Notes: generated by a model from the sequence alone, not told the origin. A stretch of 64,000 bases of DNA from Methylobacter sp. (GCF_030680395.1 NZ_JAUXVR010000024.1:1-64000); one strand, 5' to 3'; positions 27,375 to 39,169 are shown, counted from the stretch's first letter. A program made the numbers and translations.

Positions 27375-27908
27375 ATGGCACAAAAAAAAGATTATTTAAA
27401 AGGCCAGCTTGGCAACGCTGTTTCCGCCATTATCAAGGGTATCGATCGTGATGTGGAACGTGGAGAAGATGCCCTGATGTTGGGGCTTTGCATTGTTATG
27501 TTGTCTTCCACTTTTGCACCTGTAGCGCCACCGAACATTCTACTGCCTCTGGTGGCGCTTACTTTTGCCACTTCGTCGGGCTTTGCACGGATGAATTACC
27601 GCAACATGGAACGAAAACTCCTGGAATCGATGGCTCAGCTTGAGGGGAATGACAAAATCATCCTGCATCCGATTGCCGCTGTTTTTGCCGAGTATCCGAT
27701 GCATTCTTTGGCGGAGTCGTTTAATCCTTTAAAAAACCTGAAGAGAACGTGGAAAAGTGCGCTGGGTGGAATCCTGATTAATCCGCTATGGATGCCCATT
27801 TTCTATGTGATGGGTATGCAAATCATCGAAGAAAAAAATCTGGGTATTTTGAATCGGGCTATTATCGGTGTCGAGCAAAAAATATCGTCCTTGTCTTCTG
27901 TAGTTTAG
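27375..27908 (+). CDS. Membrane protein of unknown function
   Basis: Encodes 177 residues from the ATG at 27375, which has TAAGGAG ten bases upstream; the open frame to 27321 lacks such a site. Hydrophobic segments occur at about residues 37-70 (two segments across a Pro-rich turn, APVAPPNILLPL) and at 130-146. The rest is amphipathic with many charged residues. I recognise no family. It is isolated between the mshQ-like gene and carA. Confidence 0.75.
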   Translation: MAQKKDYLKGQLGNAVSAIIKGIDRDVERGEDALMLGLCIVMLSSTFAPVAPPNILLPLVALTFATSSGFARMNYRNMERKLLESMAQLEGNDKIILHPIAAVFAEYPMHSLAESFNPLKNLKRTWKSALGGILINPLWMPIFYVMGMQIIEEKNLGILNRAIIGVEQKISSLSSVV

Positions 27909-28057
27909 TTGTAGTTGGGTTGGCAGCGTCAATCTAATCTATCTTACTTCATGTGCAAAATAGACTTTATAATGGACAAGATGTCCTTGAGTTTAAAAAA
28001 TTGTTAATGACCCAAACCGCATAATCTCGTAAAATTACCCCAGTTTTGTTTTTTTAC

Positions 28058-28091
28058 AACGGGATGAGTCCGTAAGGGTTCATCCCGTTTT
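28058..28091 (+). terminator. Hairpin with T tail ahead of carA
   Basis: AACGGGATGA (28058-28067) pairs perfectly with TCATCCCGTT (28080-28089), loop of 12 bases, followed by TTT. It ends about 20 bases before the carA start, so it may be a leader attenuator of carAB rather than the terminator of the gene upstream. Both are possible. Confidence 0.6.
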
Positions 28092-28111
28092 GCACATTTG
28101 AGGTGACGTGT

Positions 28112-29239
28112 TTGACTAGGTCTGCTTTATTGGTTTTGGAAGATGGAACGGTTTTTAACGGTGTAGCCATAGGTGCAGATGGGTGTTCCGTGGGTGAGGT
28201 TGTTTTTAATACGGCTATGACCGGGTATCAGGAAATTCTCAGCGATCCTTCTTATGCCCGACAAATTGTGACTTTAACCTATCCTCACATTGGTAATGTC
28301 GGAACGACTGACGAAGATGACGAGTCTGCTGATGTTTTTGCCAGCGGACTGGTGATCCGGGATTTGCCGTTGTTGGCCAGCAACTGGCGCAGCAAAAAAA
28401 CCTTGCAGCAATATTTGCTTGATAATAACGTCGTCGCTATTGCCGATATTGATACCAGGCAATTAACCCGGATTTTGCGTGACAAAGGCGCGCAACGCGG
28501 TTGTATTATGGCGGGTGAATCGGTTGATGTGGATGTTGCAAAAAAAGCGATTGAAGGCTTTCCAGGGTTAAAAGGGATGGATCTGGCTAAGGAAGTCACT
28601 GTTGATCGGCCTTATGAATGGACTGAAAATATCTGGCATTTGCAGCATGGACATACGCAAGCCGAAAATCTGACCAAGCACGTTGTGGCTTATGATTTTG
28701 GCGTTAAACGCAACATTCTCAGGTTACTGGCTAATCGCGGTTGCCGCGTCACCGTTGTTCCTGCAACGACACCGGCTGAAACGGTGTTGGCGATGAATCC
28801 TGACGGCGTTTTCCTGTCCAATGGCCCCGGCGATCCTGAGCCGTGTACTTATGCCATTGAGGCCATCAAAACCATTCTGGAAAAGAAAATCCCGGTATTC
28901 GGTATTTGCTTGGGACATCAGTTATTGGCTTTAGCCAGCGGCGCGACAACCGAAAAAATGAAATTCGGCCATCATGGCGCCAATCATCCGGTTCAGGAAA
29001 TAGCCACGGGCCGGGTTATGATCAGCAGTCAGAATCACGGGTTTGCGGCCAATGAAGCCAGTCTGCCTGACAATGTCGTAGCGACTTATCGTTCATTATT
29101 CGACGGCAGCTTGCAGGGCATCAAGCGGACGGATTGTCCTGCAATGAGTTTTCAGGGCCACCCTGAAGCAAGTCCCGGTCCTCATGATGTGGAGGCTTTA
29201 TTCGATGATTTCATCGAGATGATGGAACAAGCATTGTAG
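28112..29239 (+). CDS. carA: Carbamoyl-phosphate synthase small subunit
   Basis: Encodes 375 residues. This glutaminase subunit feeds ammonia to CarB for arginine and pyrimidine synthesis. I choose the TTG at 28112: GAGGTG lies six bases upstream and the protein then begins [13 protein letters not shown], matching E. coli CarA, which also uses TTG. The catalytic triad is visible: Cys in FGICLGHQ and His/Glu in [10 protein letters not shown]. The GTG at 28103 would add three residues. A hairpin precedes it. Confidence 0.96.
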   Translation: MTRSALLVLEDGTVFNGVAIGADGCSVGEVVFNTAMTGYQEILSDPSYARQIVTLTYPHIGNVGTTDEDDESADVFASGLVIRDLPLLASNWRSKKTLQQYLLDNNVVAIADIDTRQLTRILRDKGAQRGCIMAGESVDVDVAKKAIEGFPGLKGMDLAKEVTVDRPYEWTENIWHLQHGHTQAENLTKHVVAYDFGVKRNILRLLANRGCRVTVVPATTPAETVLAMNPDGVFLSNGPGDPEPCTYAIEAIKTILEKKIPVFGICLGHQLLALASGATTEKMKFGHHGANHPVQEIATGRVMISSQNHGFAANEASLPDNVVATYRSLFDGSLQGIKRTDCPAMSFQGHPEASPGPHDVEALFDDFIEMMEQAL

Positions 29240-29309
29240 GGCGAATTCATTCGCCCTACATGGATGCAAGAGCAGCGTAGCGTAACCCGCAACAACCTTG
29301 GGTTACGCT
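29237..29309. repeat. Two palindromes between carA and carB
   Basis: TAGGGCGAAT-TC-ATTCGCCCTA (29237-29258) is a perfect palindrome whose first three bases are the carA stop codon. AGCGTAACCC and GGGTTACGCT (29279-29309) form a second stem. Both look like REP-type sequences; they could dampen read-through into carB or stabilise the carA message. Confidence 0.75.
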
Positions 29310-29357
29310 ATCCAGCCTACATAACTAACAGCAATATATAATGGTAACGCATACAAC

Positions 29358-32300
29358 ATGCCAAAAAGAACCGACATAAAATCGATTTTATTACTGGGGG
29401 CGGGTCCCATTGTTATTGGTCAAGCCTGCGAGTTTGATTATTCCGGAACTCAAGCCTGTAAAGCGCTTCGGGAAGAGGGTTATCGCGTTATCCTGGTAAA
29501 TTCCAATCCGGCAACGATTATGACCGACCCGGATATGGCGGATGCGACCTATATCGAGCCTATCGACTGGCAAACCGTAGAAAAAATCATCGCTAAAGAG
29601 CGCCCCGATGCCATATTGCCGACCATGGGCGGACAAACTGCGTTGAATTGCGCGCTGGATCTTGATGCGCATGGTGTTTTGGAAAAATACGGCGTCGAGA
29701 TGATCGGGGCTACCAAAGAAGCGATTAACAAAGCCGAAGACCGTGAGCTGTTCAACCAGGCAATGCGAAAAATCGGTTATGAAGTAGCCAAATCAAAAAC
29801 TGCGCATTCTATGGAAGAGGCGCTGGCGGCGCAGCAGGAAGTGGGTTATCCGACCGTTATCCGTCCTTCATTTACGATGGGCGGCAGCGGTGGCGGTATC
29901 GCTTACAACAAGGAAGAGTTTGTTGAAATCTGCGAGCGCGGCCTGTATTTATCGCCAACCAATGAGTTATTGATTGAAGAATCGGTGCTGGGTTGGAAAG
30001 AATACGAAATGGAAGTGGTGCGAGATTCAAAAGATAATTGCATCATTGTCTGTTCTATTGAAAACTTCGACCCGATGGGCGTGCATACCGGCGATTCAAT
30101 CACCGTAGCCCCCGCGCAAACGTTGACCGACAAGGAGTATCAGATCCTGCGTAACGTCTCTCTGGCGGTATTGCGCGAGATTGGCGTCGATACCGGCGGT
30201 TCCAACGTACAGGTTGCAATTAATCCGAAAGACGGCCGGATGATCGTTATCGAGATGAATCCGCGCGTATCGCGTTCGTCTGCATTGGCGTCCAAGGCAA
30301 CCGGTTTTCCGATTGCTAAAGTGGCGGCAAAACTGGCGGTAGGCTATACGCTGGATGAATTGAAAAACGAGATTACCGGCGGCGCAACACCGGCATCGTT
30401 TGAGCCGACGATTGATTATGTCGTCACCAAGATTCCGCGGTTTACCTTTGAAAAATTCCCGCAAGCGGATGACCGTTTGACCACACAGATGAAGTCTGTC
30501 GGTGAAGTGATGGCTATCGGCCGGACTTTTCAGGAATCACTGCAAAAAGCGTTGCGCGGATTGGAAATCGGCATCAGCGGTCTTGATGAGATTATCGATT
30601 TGAATCGGGAAGATGCTCGCGAAAAGATGCAGCGCGAAATGCGCCATCCGGGGCCGGACCGTTTACTTTATGTTGCCGATGCGTTCCGTAGCGGCATGAG
30701 TCTGGACGATGTGCATGAGGCCAGTAAAATCGATCCGTGGTTTTTGGCGCAGGTTGAGGATTTAGTCATTACTGAAAAATCATTGTCGACTAAAACCTTA
30801 TCGACCTTGAAAGAAGGCGAGCTGTATAAATTAAAACGCAAGGGCTTTTCCGATATACGTCTGGCCAAATTGCTGGATACGTCCGAGTCTGAAGTGCGCA
30901 ATGTGCGGCACAAGCAGAATATTCGCCCGGTTTATAAACGCATAGATTCCTGTGCCGCCGAGTTTTCGTCCGACACGGCTTATTTGTATTCGACTTACGA
31001 ACAGGAATGCGAAGCGCGGGTTTCCGACAGGGAGAAAATCATTATTCTCGGCGGCGGACCTAACCGTATCGGACAAGGTATCGAGTTCGATTATTGCTGT
31101 GTTCATGCGGCCTTGGCATTGCGCGAAGACGGCTATGAAACCATCATGATCAATTGCAATCCTGAAACGGTTTCTACCGATTTCGATACTTCGGACCGGT
31201 TGTATTTTGAGTCGTTAACGCTGGAAGATGTGCTGGAAATTGTCCATATTGAACAACCTAAAGGCGTGATTGTGCAATATGGCGGCCAAACGCCGTTGAA
31301 ACTGGCGCGTGCATTGGAAGCGGCGGGCGTACCCATTATCGGTACATCGCCGGACTCGATCGATTTAGCTGAAGACCGTGAGCGTTTCCAGAAGCTGCTG
31401 GAAAGACTGAATTTAAAGCAGCCGCCCAATGCGACAGCCCGTTCTGTCGAACAGGCGATTAATGCGGCAAAAGAATTGGGTTATCCTTTAGTGGTTCGGC
31501 CTTCTTATGTTTTAGGCGGTCGGGCTATGGAAATCGTCTTCAATGAAGAGGGTTTGCAGCGTTATATGAAAGAAGCAGTCAGTGTTTCTAATGATTCGCC
31601 GGTATTGCTGGATCGTTTTCTTGACGATGCCGTCGAAATGGATGTTGATGCCATTTATGACGGGGAGCAAGTGTTGATTGGTGGTTTAATGGAGCATATC
31701 GAACAGGCGGGTGTGCATTCGGGAGACTCGGCGTGTTCGCTGCCCCCGTATGAATTAGCGCCGGAGCTTCAGGATAAATTGCGTGAGCAAGTGACCAAAA
31801 TGGCCGAAGCGTTGGGCGTTGTGGGTTTGATGAATACCCAGTTTGCTATTCAGGGCGAGGATATTTACGTGCTTGAAGTTAATCCACGGGCTTCGCGTAC
31901 TGCACCTTTTGTATCCAAGGCGACCGGTTATGCGCTGGCTAAAATTGCGGCGCGTTGCATGGTCGGGCAAACTTTGGCGCAACAAGGCATTACCAAAGAG
32001 CGCATTCCTGATTATTATTCGGTTAAGGAAGCGGTGTTTCCGTTTGTTAAGTTTCCAGGCGTTGATCCTTTATTGGGGCCTGAAATGAAATCAACCGGTG
32101 AAGTGATGGGGGTGGGCAAAACCTTCGGTGAAGCTTTTGCTAAATCTCAGCGTGCTGCCGGTGTCAACTTGAATCACAGCGGCAAAGTGCTGATCAGTAT
32201 TCGCGATGCGGATAAAGCAAAAGCGCCTGATGTTGCCAGAATGCTGGTCGATAAGAAATATGAAATTGTTGCTACCGGTGGCACGGCAAAGTTTCTTAAA

Positions 32301-32576
32301 GACGCCGGCATTCCTTGTGAAGTGGTTTATAAGGTTAACGAAGGTCGCCCGAACACGGTTGATATGATTAAAAACGATCAGATTCAGCTGATTATTAATA
32401 CGACGGAAGGCAAAAAAGCAATTTCGGATTCATTTACCATGCGCAGAGAAGCCCTGCAGCACCGCGTAACTTATTACACGACAATGGCCGGAGCAAGAGC
32501 GGCCTGTTACGCGCTGGGTGAATTGGATGCAGGCGATGTGAATTGCTTACAGGATCTGCATAAGAGTCTGGTTTGA
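29358..32576 (+). CDS. carB: Carbamoyl-phosphate synthase large subunit
   Basis: Encodes 1,072 residues, full length. It makes carbamoyl phosphate from bicarbonate, ammonia and two ATP. The two homologous ATP-grasp halves are visible: the first opens [28 protein letters not shown], the second [22 protein letters not shown] near residue 560. The C-terminal MGS-like regulatory domain ([16 protein letters not shown]) is present. Cotranscription with carA is likely across a 118-bp gap with palindromes. Confidence 0.98.
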   Translation: MPKRTDIKSILLLGAGPIVIGQACEFDYSGTQACKALREEGYRVILVNSNPATIMTDPDMADATYIEPIDWQTVEKIIAKERPDAILPTMGGQTALNCALDLDAHGVLEKYGVEMIGATKEAINKAEDRELFNQAMRKIGYEVAKSKTAHSMEEALAAQQEVGYPTVIRPSFTMGGSGGGIAYNKEEFVEICERGLYLSPTNELLIEESVLGWKEYEMEVVRDSKDNCIIVCSIENFDPMGVHTGDSITVAPAQTLTDKEYQILRNVSLAVLREIGVDTGGSNVQVAINPKDGRMIVIEMNPRVSRSSALASKATGFPIAKVAAKLAVGYTLDELKNEITGGATPASFEPTIDYVVTKIPRFTFEKFPQADDRLTTQMKSVGEVMAIGRTFQESLQKALRGLEIGISGLDEIIDLNREDAREKMQREMRHPGPDRLLYVADAFRSGMSLDDVHEASKIDPWFLAQVEDLVITEKSLSTKTLSTLKEGELYKLKRKGFSDIRLAKLLDTSESEVRNVRHKQNIRPVYKRIDSCAAEFSSDTAYLYSTYEQECEARVSDREKIIILGGGPNRIGQGIEFDYCCVHAALALREDGYETIMINCNPETVSTDFDTSDRLYFESLTLEDVLEIVHIEQPKGVIVQYGGQTPLKLARALEAAGVPIIGTSPDSIDLAEDRERFQKLLERLNLKQPPNATARSVEQAINAAKELGYPLVVRPSYVLGGRAMEIVFNEEGLQRYMKEAVSVSNDSPVLLDRFLDDAVEMDVDAIYDGEQVLIGGLMEHIEQAGVHSGDSACSLPPYELAPELQDKLREQVTKMAEALGVVGLMNTQFAIQGEDIYVLEVNPRASRTAPFVSKATGYALAKIAARCMVGQTLAQQGITKERIPDYYSVKEAVFPFVKFPGVDPLLGPEMKSTGEVMGVGKTFGEAFAKSQRAAGVNLNHSGKVLISIRDADKAKAPDVARMLVDKKYEIVATGGTAKFLKDAGIPCEVVYKVNEGRPNTVDMIKNDQIQLIINTTEGKKAISDSFTMRREALQHRVTYYTTMAGARAACYALGELDAGDVNCLQDLHKSLV

Positions 32577-32646
32577 GGCGAAAGGCAAAAGACTAAAGGC
32601 TAAAAGAGCGGCGACTTTCGCTGTTTGCCCTTAGCCTTTAGCCTAA
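32577..32646. repeat. Heptad-type inverted repeat between carB and greA
   Basis: Left arm GGCAAAAGACTAAAGGCTAAAAG and right arm CCCTTAGCCTTTAGCC are built from the same 7-base unit as at 13200-13268 and can pair imperfectly. The right arm ends about 25 bases before greA. Confidence 0.75.
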
Positions 32647-32669
32647 AAAATAATTATTGGAGTTTTAAA

Positions 32670-33146
32670 ATGAATAAAGTACCTCTCACCGTCAAAGGTG
32701 CGGAAAAATTACGTGCCGAACTGGAAGAATTAAAGTCGGTTGTGCGTCCGCGTATCGTTGCATCGATTGCTACGGCTAGAGCGCATGGTGATTTGAAAGA
32801 AAACGCCGAATATCATGCTGCGAAAGAGCAACAAAGCTTTGCCGAAGGACGTATTTCTGAAATTGAAGGTAAACTTTCTAATGCGCAAATTATTGACATT
32901 ACCAAGGTGGATGCCAATGGGAAGGTGGTGTTTGGCGCGACAGTGGAAATAGAAGATATTGAATCCGAGAGAAAGGTGACGTATCAGATTGTTGGCGAAG
33001 ATGAGGCCAATATCAAGGAAGGTCGTATTTCAATCGGCTCGCCGATTGCCAGGGCTTTGATCGGCAAAGAAGTTGAAGATGTTGTTACGGTTAAAGCACC
33101 GGGCGGCAATGTCGATTATGAAATTATTTCGATTGAATATATTTAA
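32670..33146 (+). CDS. greA: Transcription elongation factor GreA
   Basis: Encodes 158 residues. It rescues backtracked RNA polymerase by stimulating transcript cleavage through the secondary channel. The coiled-coil N-domain ([20 protein letters not shown], then [20 protein letters not shown]) carries the acidic tip residues D and E. The C-terminal FKBP-like domain ends [18 protein letters not shown]. The ATG at 32670 has TTGGAG upstream; the longer frame runs into the repeat. Confidence 0.97.
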   Translation: MNKVPLTVKGAEKLRAELEELKSVVRPRIVASIATARAHGDLKENAEYHAAKEQQSFAEGRISEIEGKLSNAQIIDITKVDANGKVVFGATVEIEDIESERKVTYQIVGEDEANIKEGRISIGSPIARALIGKEVEDVVTVKAPGGNVDYEIISIEYI

Positions 33147-33212
33147 GTTAAAGGCTAAAGGCTAAAGGAGGCGTGTTATTCCCTTTTGCCTTTCGCCTTG
33201 TATCTTTGGCCT
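33147..33212. repeat. Heptad-type hairpin between greA and yhbY
   Basis: AAAGGCTAAAGGCTAAAGG and CCTTTTGCCTTTCGCCTT form an imperfect stem. It lies between convergent genes and could serve as a bidirectional terminator. Same unit family as at 13200. Confidence 0.75.
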
Positions 33213-33215
33213 TGT

Positions 33216-33482
33216 TTATTTGTCAGGGTTTAATCTGTAAATAACTGCAATTTGCCCAATACTCTGAATGAGCTCTGCTCCGGTATCAGCGCAGATTTTC
33301 TCGCTGATCAGCTTACGATCGTCCCTTTCAGCGCGTATTCGCACTTTAATCAGTTCGTGGCTGTTAAGTGCCAATTCAATCTCTGCCAGCACGGCGGCTG
33401 TAAGTCCTGATTGGCCAATCATAATGACAGGCTTTAAGCTGTGCGCTTGAGCCCGGAGTTTTTTCTTGTCTGCAGAGTTCAC
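33216..33482 (-). CDS. yhbY: Ribosome assembly RNA-binding protein YhbY
   Basis: Encodes 88 residues, one CRM domain. It binds pre-50S ribosomal particles. Family marks are LKPVIMIGQSGLTAAVLAEIELAL and the HELIKVRI strand, followed by IGQIAVIYR. It is divergent from rlmE, as in many gammaproteobacteria. Confidence 0.96.
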   Translation of the reverse strand: MNSADKKKLRAQAHSLKPVIMIGQSGLTAAVLAEIELALNSHELIKVRIRAERDDRKLISEKICADTGAELIQSIGQIAVIYRLNPDK

Positions 33483-33530
33483 TCTTTAATTCCTAAATCA
33501 AAATCCTAAATTTTACACTAAAATACAGTT

Positions 33531-34148
33531 ATGGGACGAAGTAAAAGCAGTAGTCGTTGGATGCAGGAACATTTTGAGGACGAATACGTCAAAATGGCGC
33601 AAGCTCAGGGTTATCGTTCGCGTGCGGTTTTTAAATTGAAAGAAATTCAGGATAAAGATCAGCTTATTAAGCCGGGGATGAATATTATTGATTTGGGCGC
33701 GGCTCCCGGGGGATGGTCTCAGTTTGCACGGCAGATTGTCGGGAAAAAAGACAAGATTATTGCTTTGGATATTTTAGCGATGGATCCACTGGAGGGTGTC
33801 GATTTTATTCAGGGCGATTTTCGTGAACAAGCCGTTCTGGATCAATTGTATGCTGTTCTTGACGGGGCTCCGATCAATCTGGTGATGTCGGATATGGCGC
33901 CTAATATGAGCGGCAATAAGGGTGTAGACCAGCCTCGATCAATTTATTTGGGAGAGTTGGCATTGGAGACGGCCAAGACTGTGTTGGCAAAAGACGGGGT
34001 TTTTCTGGTTAAACTATTTCACGGGGCGGGTTTTGAGGATTTTCATAAGGAAGTTCAGAAATCTTTTGCAAAAGTGGTTATCAGAAAGCCAAAAGCGTCA
34101 AGACCGCGAAGTAATGAGGTTTATATTTTAGCTAAAGGCTTTAAATAA
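33531..34148 (+). CDS. rlmE: 23S rRNA 2'-O-methyltransferase RlmE (FtsJ)
   Basis: Encodes 205 residues, full length. It methylates U2552 of 23S rRNA using SAM. The SAM motif [11 protein letters not shown] is clear and is followed by ALDIL and [11 protein letters not shown] (catalytic D) and FLVKLFHG (catalytic K). The FtsH gene follows, the arrangement found in E. coli. Confidence 0.97.
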   Translation: MGRSKSSSRWMQEHFEDEYVKMAQAQGYRSRAVFKLKEIQDKDQLIKPGMNIIDLGAAPGGWSQFARQIVGKKDKIIALDILAMDPLEGVDFIQGDFREQAVLDQLYAVLDGAPINLVMSDMAPNMSGNKGVDQPRSIYLGELALETAKTVLAKDGVFLVKLFHGAGFEDFHKEVQKSFAKVVIRKPKASRPRSNEVYILAKGFK

Positions 34149-34312
34149 TCTTATGTGACCCTAATATTAGGAGAACGAGGTGTGCCGCGTATGATGAAAT
34201 CGTATTTTTATATACGGGTGATCCAGATAAATAACGACAGTCAGGAAAGTTAACTCCTGATATAATTAATCAGTTTTTAAATCGAGAGCCGTTCAGGCCC
34301 AGGGTGTGTAAA

Positions 34313-36250
34313 TTGAATGATATGATGAAAAATATAATCCTATGGGTCGTCATTGCAGTGGTATTGATGTCCGTCTTTAATAATTTTGGTCCGCAAAATG
34401 ATAGGGCTGATTCGTCGATGTCTTATTCGCAATTTATCGAGTCGGTAAAAGCGGGTCAGGTTCAGCAAGTGATGATTGAAGATAATATCATCAAAGGCAA
34501 AATGCAAGGTGGTCAGATATTTAAAACCTACGCCCCCTCAGATCCCCATTTAGTCGATGATTTGCTGGCAAATGGCGTTGAAATCAAGGCCGTTCCACCC
34601 GAGCAGCCTTCTATGTTAATGCAGTTGCTGGTTTCTTTTGGGCCGATGTTATTGCTTATTGCAGTGTGGGTCTTCTTTATGCGGCAAATGCAGGGCGGTG
34701 CCGGTGGCGGTCGCGGTGCAATGAATTTTGGTAAAAGCAAAGCCCGTATGCTTGAAGAAGACCAGATTAAAGTGACTTTCGCTGACGTGGCTGGCTGTGA
34801 TGAAGCTAAAGAAGAAGTTGTCGAAATGGTCGATTTTCTTAAAGATCCGGCAAAGTATCAGAAATTAGGCGGTAAAATTCCTCGCGGCGCGTTGATGATT
34901 GGTCCTCCGGGAACAGGAAAAACCTTGTTGGCCAGGGCTATTGCCGGTGAGGCCAAAGTGCCGTTCTTCACTATTTCCGGTTCGGATTTTGTTGAAATGT
35001 TTGTCGGTGTAGGCGCATCCCGTGTCCGTGACATGTTTGAACAAGCTAAAAAACACGCGCCTTGCATTATTTTTATCGATGAAATTGATGCAGTGGGTCG
35101 TCAACGTGGCGCCGGTTTGGGCGGCGGTAATGATGAGCGTGAGCAGACATTAAATCAGTTACTGGTTGAAATGGATGGCTTTGAGGGTAACGAAGGTATT
35201 ATCGTTATCGCTGCAACAAACCGCCCCGATGTATTGGATAAGGCTTTATTGCGTCCAGGTCGGTTTGATCGTCAGGTAACGGTAGGTCTGCCGGATGTCA
35301 GGGGGCGTGAGCAGATTCTTGCTGTGCATATTAAAAAAGTGCCGATTGCCGATGATGTTGAGGTTAAGTATATAGCGCAAGGTACACCGGGTTTTTCCGG
35401 AGCCGATTTGGCTAATTTGATTAATGAAGCCGCTTTATTCGCCGCAAGAATGAATAAGCGCGTGGTTAATATGTCGGATCTTGAAAAAGCCAAGGATAAA
35501 TTGATCATGGGCGTTGAAAGAACCTCTATGGTCATGAATGAGAAAGAAAAGAAAATGACTGCTTATCATGAAGCAGGGCATGCAATTGTCGGTAAGCTGG
35601 TCCCTGAACATGATCCTGTCTACAAAGTTAGTATTATGCCTAGAGGTCGTGCGCTGGGTATTACCATGTTTTTGCCTGAGCGAGATCAATACAGCGCCAG
35701 CAAACAAAAACTGGACAGTATGATTTCCAGTTTGTACGGCGGACGTATTGCCGAGGAAGTGGTTTTTGGTCGGGAACAAGTGAGTACCGGCGCATCCAAT
35801 GATATTGAGCGTGCTACTGAGTTGGCCAGAAATATGGTGACTAAATGGGGTTTTTCTCAACGTCTTGGGCCATTATCATACAGTGAAGAAGAAGGCGAGG
35901 TCTTTCTGGGGCGTTCAGTGACTCAGCATAAAACAGTTGCTGAAGAGACTTCTCATACCATTGATGAAGAGATTCGCTCTTTTATTGATCGGAATTATGA
36001 GCGTGCCGAAACAATTTTGAAAGAGAACATAGATATCCTTCATGCTATGGCGGAAGCGTTGATGAAGTATGAGACTATCGATAAATATCAGATTGAGGAT
36101 TTGATGGCTCGCAAACCGGTAAGAACCCCTCAAGGATGGGATGATAAGCCTCCTTCTTCTCATGGTGATGTCATAACTGATGATGTTAAGAGCAAGGACG
36201 ATATAAAGAATGAGAAATCAATTGGCGGGACTGCTGCAGAGCAAAACTGA
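34313..36250 (+). CDS. ftsH: ATP-dependent zinc metalloprotease FtsH
   Basis: Encodes 645 residues from a TTG start. It is the membrane-anchored AAA+ protease that degrades membrane and regulatory proteins. Two membrane segments lie at about residues 6-24 and 105-125. Walker A GPPGTGKT, Walker B IIFIDEID, the arginine-finger stretch LRPGRFD, and the HEAGH zinc site are all intact. The TTG at 34313 has AGGG eight bases upstream; ATGs at 34322 and 34325 fit the E. coli N-terminus equally well. The C-terminus is charged and variable. Confidence 0.97.
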   Translation: MNDMMKNIILWVVIAVVLMSVFNNFGPQNDRADSSMSYSQFIESVKAGQVQQVMIEDNIIKGKMQGGQIFKTYAPSDPHLVDDLLANGVEIKAVPPEQPSMLMQLLVSFGPMLLLIAVWVFFMRQMQGGAGGGRGAMNFGKSKARMLEEDQIKVTFADVAGCDEAKEEVVEMVDFLKDPAKYQKLGGKIPRGALMIGPPGTGKTLLARAIAGEAKVPFFTISGSDFVEMFVGVGASRVRDMFEQAKKHAPCIIFIDEIDAVGRQRGAGLGGGNDEREQTLNQLLVEMDGFEGNEGIIVIAATNRPDVLDKALLRPGRFDRQVTVGLPDVRGREQILAVHIKKVPIADDVEVKYIAQGTPGFSGADLANLINEAALFAARMNKRVVNMSDLEKAKDKLIMGVERTSMVMNEKEKKMTAYHEAGHAIVGKLVPEHDPVYKVSIMPRGRALGITMFLPERDQYSASKQKLDSMISSLYGGRIAEEVVFGREQVSTGASNDIERATELARNMVTKWGFSQRLGPLSYSEEEGEVFLGRSVTQHKTVAEETSHTIDEEIRSFIDRNYERAETILKENIDILHAMAEALMKYETIDKYQIEDLMARKPVRTPQGWDDKPPSSHGDVITDDVKSKDDIKNEKSIGGTAAEQN

Positions 36251-36270
36251 GGATTCCCTGAATTAACACT

Positions 36271-36303
36271 AAAGGAGAGGCATAATATGTCTCTCCTTTT
36301 TTG
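36271..36303 (+). terminator. ftsH terminator
   Basis: AAAGGAGAG (36271-36279) pairs with CTCTCCTTT (36291-36299), extended by partial pairing, and is followed by a T run. Confidence 0.9.
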
Positions 36304-36380
36304 TATGTAATTTATAAAGGTCTGGTGGAAACAGTAAGCTGTTATCTTTAGCCTTTTACCTACTTTTAGGTTTTAGAACT

Positions 36381-37721
36381 ATGACAAAAAAATATTTTGG
36401 AACTGATGGCATTAGGGGAAAGGTCGGTGAGCATCCAATAACGGCAGATTTTTTCTTGAAGCTGGGTTGGGCTGCCGGGCGAGTGTTTGCGAATGAGGGG
36501 CATGGTTTTGTCTTGGTCGGTAAAGACACACGCATTTCGGGCTATATGTTTGAGTCTGCATTGGAGGCCGGGTTGACTGCTGCAGGTGTCGGTACTCGCT
36601 TGTTAGGGCCTATGCCAACGCCGGGTATAGCCTATTTAACCCGTACCTTAAGGGCGCAGGCAGGTATTGTCATTAGCGCCTCTCATAATCCGTATTATGA
36701 TAATGGCGTTAAGTTTTTCTCGGTACAGGGGACGAAGTTACCGGATGAAATAGAACAAAAAATAGAAGAGTATATTGACTCGCCGATGACAACGGTAGAG
36801 TCGTCAAAATTGGGTAAGGCGAAAAGGTTGGTTGATGCTCCCGGTCGCTATATTGAATTTTGCAAGGCCAGCGTGCCGACTCGACTTGATTTTAGCGGCA
36901 TGAGGATCATAATCGATTGTGCTCATGGCGCGACCTACCATATCGCGCCGCATGTATTTAGCGAGGTAGGTGCTGAAGTAGTTACGATTGGAGCGGAGCC
37001 GGACGGCCTTAATATTAATGATGAATGTGGTGCAACCAAGCCGGAAAAATTAGCTGCAACGGTTTTATCTTATCGTGCTGATTTAGGTATTGCTTTGGAC
37101 GGCGATGGCGACCGATTGGTAATGGTCGATCATAAAGGTGAAATCGTTGATGGCGACGAGCTTATTTATATTATTGCCAAAGCAAGATTAGCTGCAGGGT
37201 TGATGTCCGGCCCAGTCGTAGGTACTTTAATGACAAATCTGGGTATGGAGCATGGCTTGAAGAAGTTGGGGCTCAAGCTGCTTAGGGCTAATGTGGGTGA
37301 CCGATATGTTATGGAAATGCTGACAGAGCACAAAGGGATTTTAGGCGGCGAAAATTCCGGGCATATTATTTGTCTGGATAGGACAACAACCGGTGATGGT
37401 ATTATTGCCGCTTTGCAGATCATGGCGGAAATGCAAGATAGCGGTAAAAATTTACATGAATTGAAATCCGGGATGCAAAAATATCCGCAAGTTCTGGTAA
37501 ACGTCAAAGTTGATAAGAAAATAGATCCCGATGAGGATGAGGCTATACAAAAAACGGTGAAAGCTATCGAGAAAAAGTTGGGTGATAATGGTCGGGTATT
37601 GCTTAGAGCTTCGGGAACAGAGCCATTAATTCGTGTAATGGTAGAGGGTCAACAGGAAGATTTGGTTAAAAATTACGCTCATCAAATAGCTGATGATGTT
37701 AAGAAAGTAATGGGGGCTTGA
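36381..37721 (+). CDS. glmM: Phosphoglucosamine mutase GlmM
   Basis: Encodes 446 residues, full length. It converts glucosamine-6-phosphate to glucosamine-1-phosphate for peptidoglycan and LPS. The start [15 protein letters not shown], the phosphoserine loop ISASHNP near residue 100, the metal loop DGDGDR near 240 and the sugar loop GGENSGH near 325 are all present. The usual E. coli neighbour folP is absent between ftsH and glmM. Confidence 0.97.
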   Translation: MTKKYFGTDGIRGKVGEHPITADFFLKLGWAAGRVFANEGHGFVLVGKDTRISGYMFESALEAGLTAAGVGTRLLGPMPTPGIAYLTRTLRAQAGIVISASHNPYYDNGVKFFSVQGTKLPDEIEQKIEEYIDSPMTTVESSKLGKAKRLVDAPGRYIEFCKASVPTRLDFSGMRIIIDCAHGATYHIAPHVFSEVGAEVVTIGAEPDGLNINDECGATKPEKLAATVLSYRADLGIALDGDGDRLVMVDHKGEIVDGDELIYIIAKARLAAGLMSGPVVGTLMTNLGMEHGLKKLGLKLLRANVGDRYVMEMLTEHKGILGGENSGHIICLDRTTTGDGIIAALQIMAEMQDSGKNLHELKSGMQKYPQVLVNVKVDKKIDPDEDEAIQKTVKAIEKKLGDNGRVLLRASGTEPLIRVMVEGQQEDLVKNYAHQIADDVKKVMGA

Positions 37722-37776
37722 ATTAGGCGCTATTAATATATATTATAGATGGTTTGATTCTATGTGAGGAGTAGTG

Positions 37777-38523
37777 ATGCGTCGGTCTCTAGTTGTAGGA
37801 AATTGGAAGATGAATGGAACTCTCGCCAGTGCCGAGTTGCTTGTAAAGGGCATCATTGCAGGGTTAGGGGAAAACATTGCGGATATCGTGGTATGTGTAC
37901 CTTATTTGTATTTACCTAAAGTAAGCGAATTAGTTAAGGATACCGCATTGGCATTAGGCGCGCAAAACGTTGCAGATAAGTCTTCAGGCGCTTATACCGG
38001 AGAGATTTCGGCAGCGATGCTAAGCGAATTCAATTGTGAGTATGCTCTTGTCGGGCATTCTGAAAGACGCAGTTATTACGGCGATACTGATGAATCGGTT
38101 GCCGCGCGTTTTTGTCAGGCGCAGGAACAAAATATTATTCCTATTCTGTGTGTAGGTGAAACGCTGGAGCAACGCGAACAAGACCAGACCTTTGTGGTGA
38201 TCAATGCACAGCTTGATGCCGTAATTAATTTGGCGGGCATAGCAGCTTTTGGTGCAGCTGTGATTGCCTATGAGCCGGTTTGGGCTATAGGGACAGGAAA
38301 AACAGCGACTGATGAGCAGGCTCAGGAAGTTCACCGGTACATAAGGCAGTACATTGCTGCTAAAGATCAGGCTATTGCTGATAAAATACAAATTTTATAC
38401 GGCGGTAGTGCCAAGCCGGATAATGCAAAAGGCTTGTTTGCCATGCCGGATATTGACGGCGGTTTAATTGGTGGGGCTTCGTTGGATGCGGAATCCTTTT
38501 TAAAGATTTATCATTCAATTTAG
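37777..38523 (+). CDS. tpiA: Triose-phosphate isomerase
   Basis: Encodes 248 residues from the ATG at 37777 (GAGGAG upstream; a GTG just before is unneeded). Catalytic residues are visible: Asn/Lys in GNWKMNG, His in VGHSERR and Glu in AYEPVWAIGTGK. Phosphate loop YGGS and GGASL are intact. It serves glycolysis and, in a RuMP methylotroph, triose cleavage. Followed 18 bp later by secG. Confidence 0.98.
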   Translation: MRRSLVVGNWKMNGTLASAELLVKGIIAGLGENIADIVVCVPYLYLPKVSELVKDTALALGAQNVADKSSGAYTGEISAAMLSEFNCEYALVGHSERRSYYGDTDESVAARFCQAQEQNIIPILCVGETLEQREQDQTFVVINAQLDAVINLAGIAAFGAAVIAYEPVWAIGTGKTATDEQAQEVHRYIRQYIAAKDQAIADKIQILYGGSAKPDNAKGLFAMPDIDGGLIGGASLDAESFLKIYHSI

Positions 38524-38541
38524 AGTAATTTAAACTTTATT

Positions 38542-38952
38542 ATGTATCAGGTAATTATTGTTGTTCATGTGCTGTTGGGTTTAGGGGTTGTTGGATTGGT
38601 ATTAATGCAACAAGGCAAAGGGGCTGATGCTGGTGCTGCTTTTGGCACAGGATCTTCAGGGTCTGTTTTTGGAGCTCAAGGTGCGGCATCTTTCTTGTCT
38701 CGAGCCACAGCAATTCTGGCAACTTTGTTTTTTATGACCAGCTTGGGGCTTGCAGTGTTAAATGGTAAGCAGGGTGCAGCTTACGACTTAATGAACACCC
38801 CCAAGGTTGAACAGGATACGCTTGGTATCCCTGATGTGGGCGGTGCAAAAGGAGCGGGTAGCGCTTCTTCAGTGACTGATCCGAAATCTGAAGAAGTGCC
38901 TGTTGCTGCTCCGGCGGTTTCCGGAACTGAACAGGCAGTTGAAAAAAAGTAA
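38542..38952 (+). CDS. secG: Preprotein translocase subunit SecG
   Basis: Encodes 136 residues. It is the small accessory subunit of the SecYEG channel. Two membrane segments at about residues 3-22 and 53-72 enclose the typical [24 protein letters not shown] turn. The C-terminal tail of about 60 residues is Ala/Gly/Pro-rich and variable. The tpiA-secG-tRNA-Leu order is common in gammaproteobacteria. Confidence 0.96.
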   Translation: MYQVIIVVHVLLGLGVVGLVLMQQGKGADAGAAFGTGSSGSVFGAQGAASFLSRATAILATLFFMTSLGLAVLNGKQGAAYDLMNTPKVEQDTLGIPDVGGAKGAGSASSVTDPKSEEVPVAAPAVSGTEQAVEKK

Positions 38953-39042
38953 TACGTATTGTTTATGACACAAGTAAATGCACTTTATAAAAAAATAATT
39001 AAAATAGTGTGTATTAAATAGTATCTTTGCAATCATGTTTTA

Positions 39043-39127
39043 GCCGATGTGGTGAAATTGGTAGACACGCCATCTTGAGGGGGTGGTGACGAAAGTTGTG
39101 CCGGTTCAAATCCGGCCATCGGCACCA
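39043..39127 (+). tRNA. leuU: tRNA-Leu (anticodon GAG)
   Basis: Acceptor arms GCCGATG and CATCGGC pair fully and CCA is encoded. D-loop TGAAATTGGTAGACACG, anticodon loop TTGAGGG with anticodon GAG, a long variable arm of class II type, and T-arm CCGGTTCAAATCCGG are visible. 85 bases. Confidence 0.97.
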
Positions 39128-39132
39128 AATAT

Positions 39133-39169
39133 ACCCTGCTAGGGGTTTTCTCTAGTGGGGTGTTTTTTT
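39133..39169 (+). terminator. tRNA-Leu terminator
   Basis: ACCCTGCTAG pairs with CTAGTGGGGT (two wobble pairs), followed by a run of seven T. It begins six bases after the CCA end. Confidence 0.85.
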
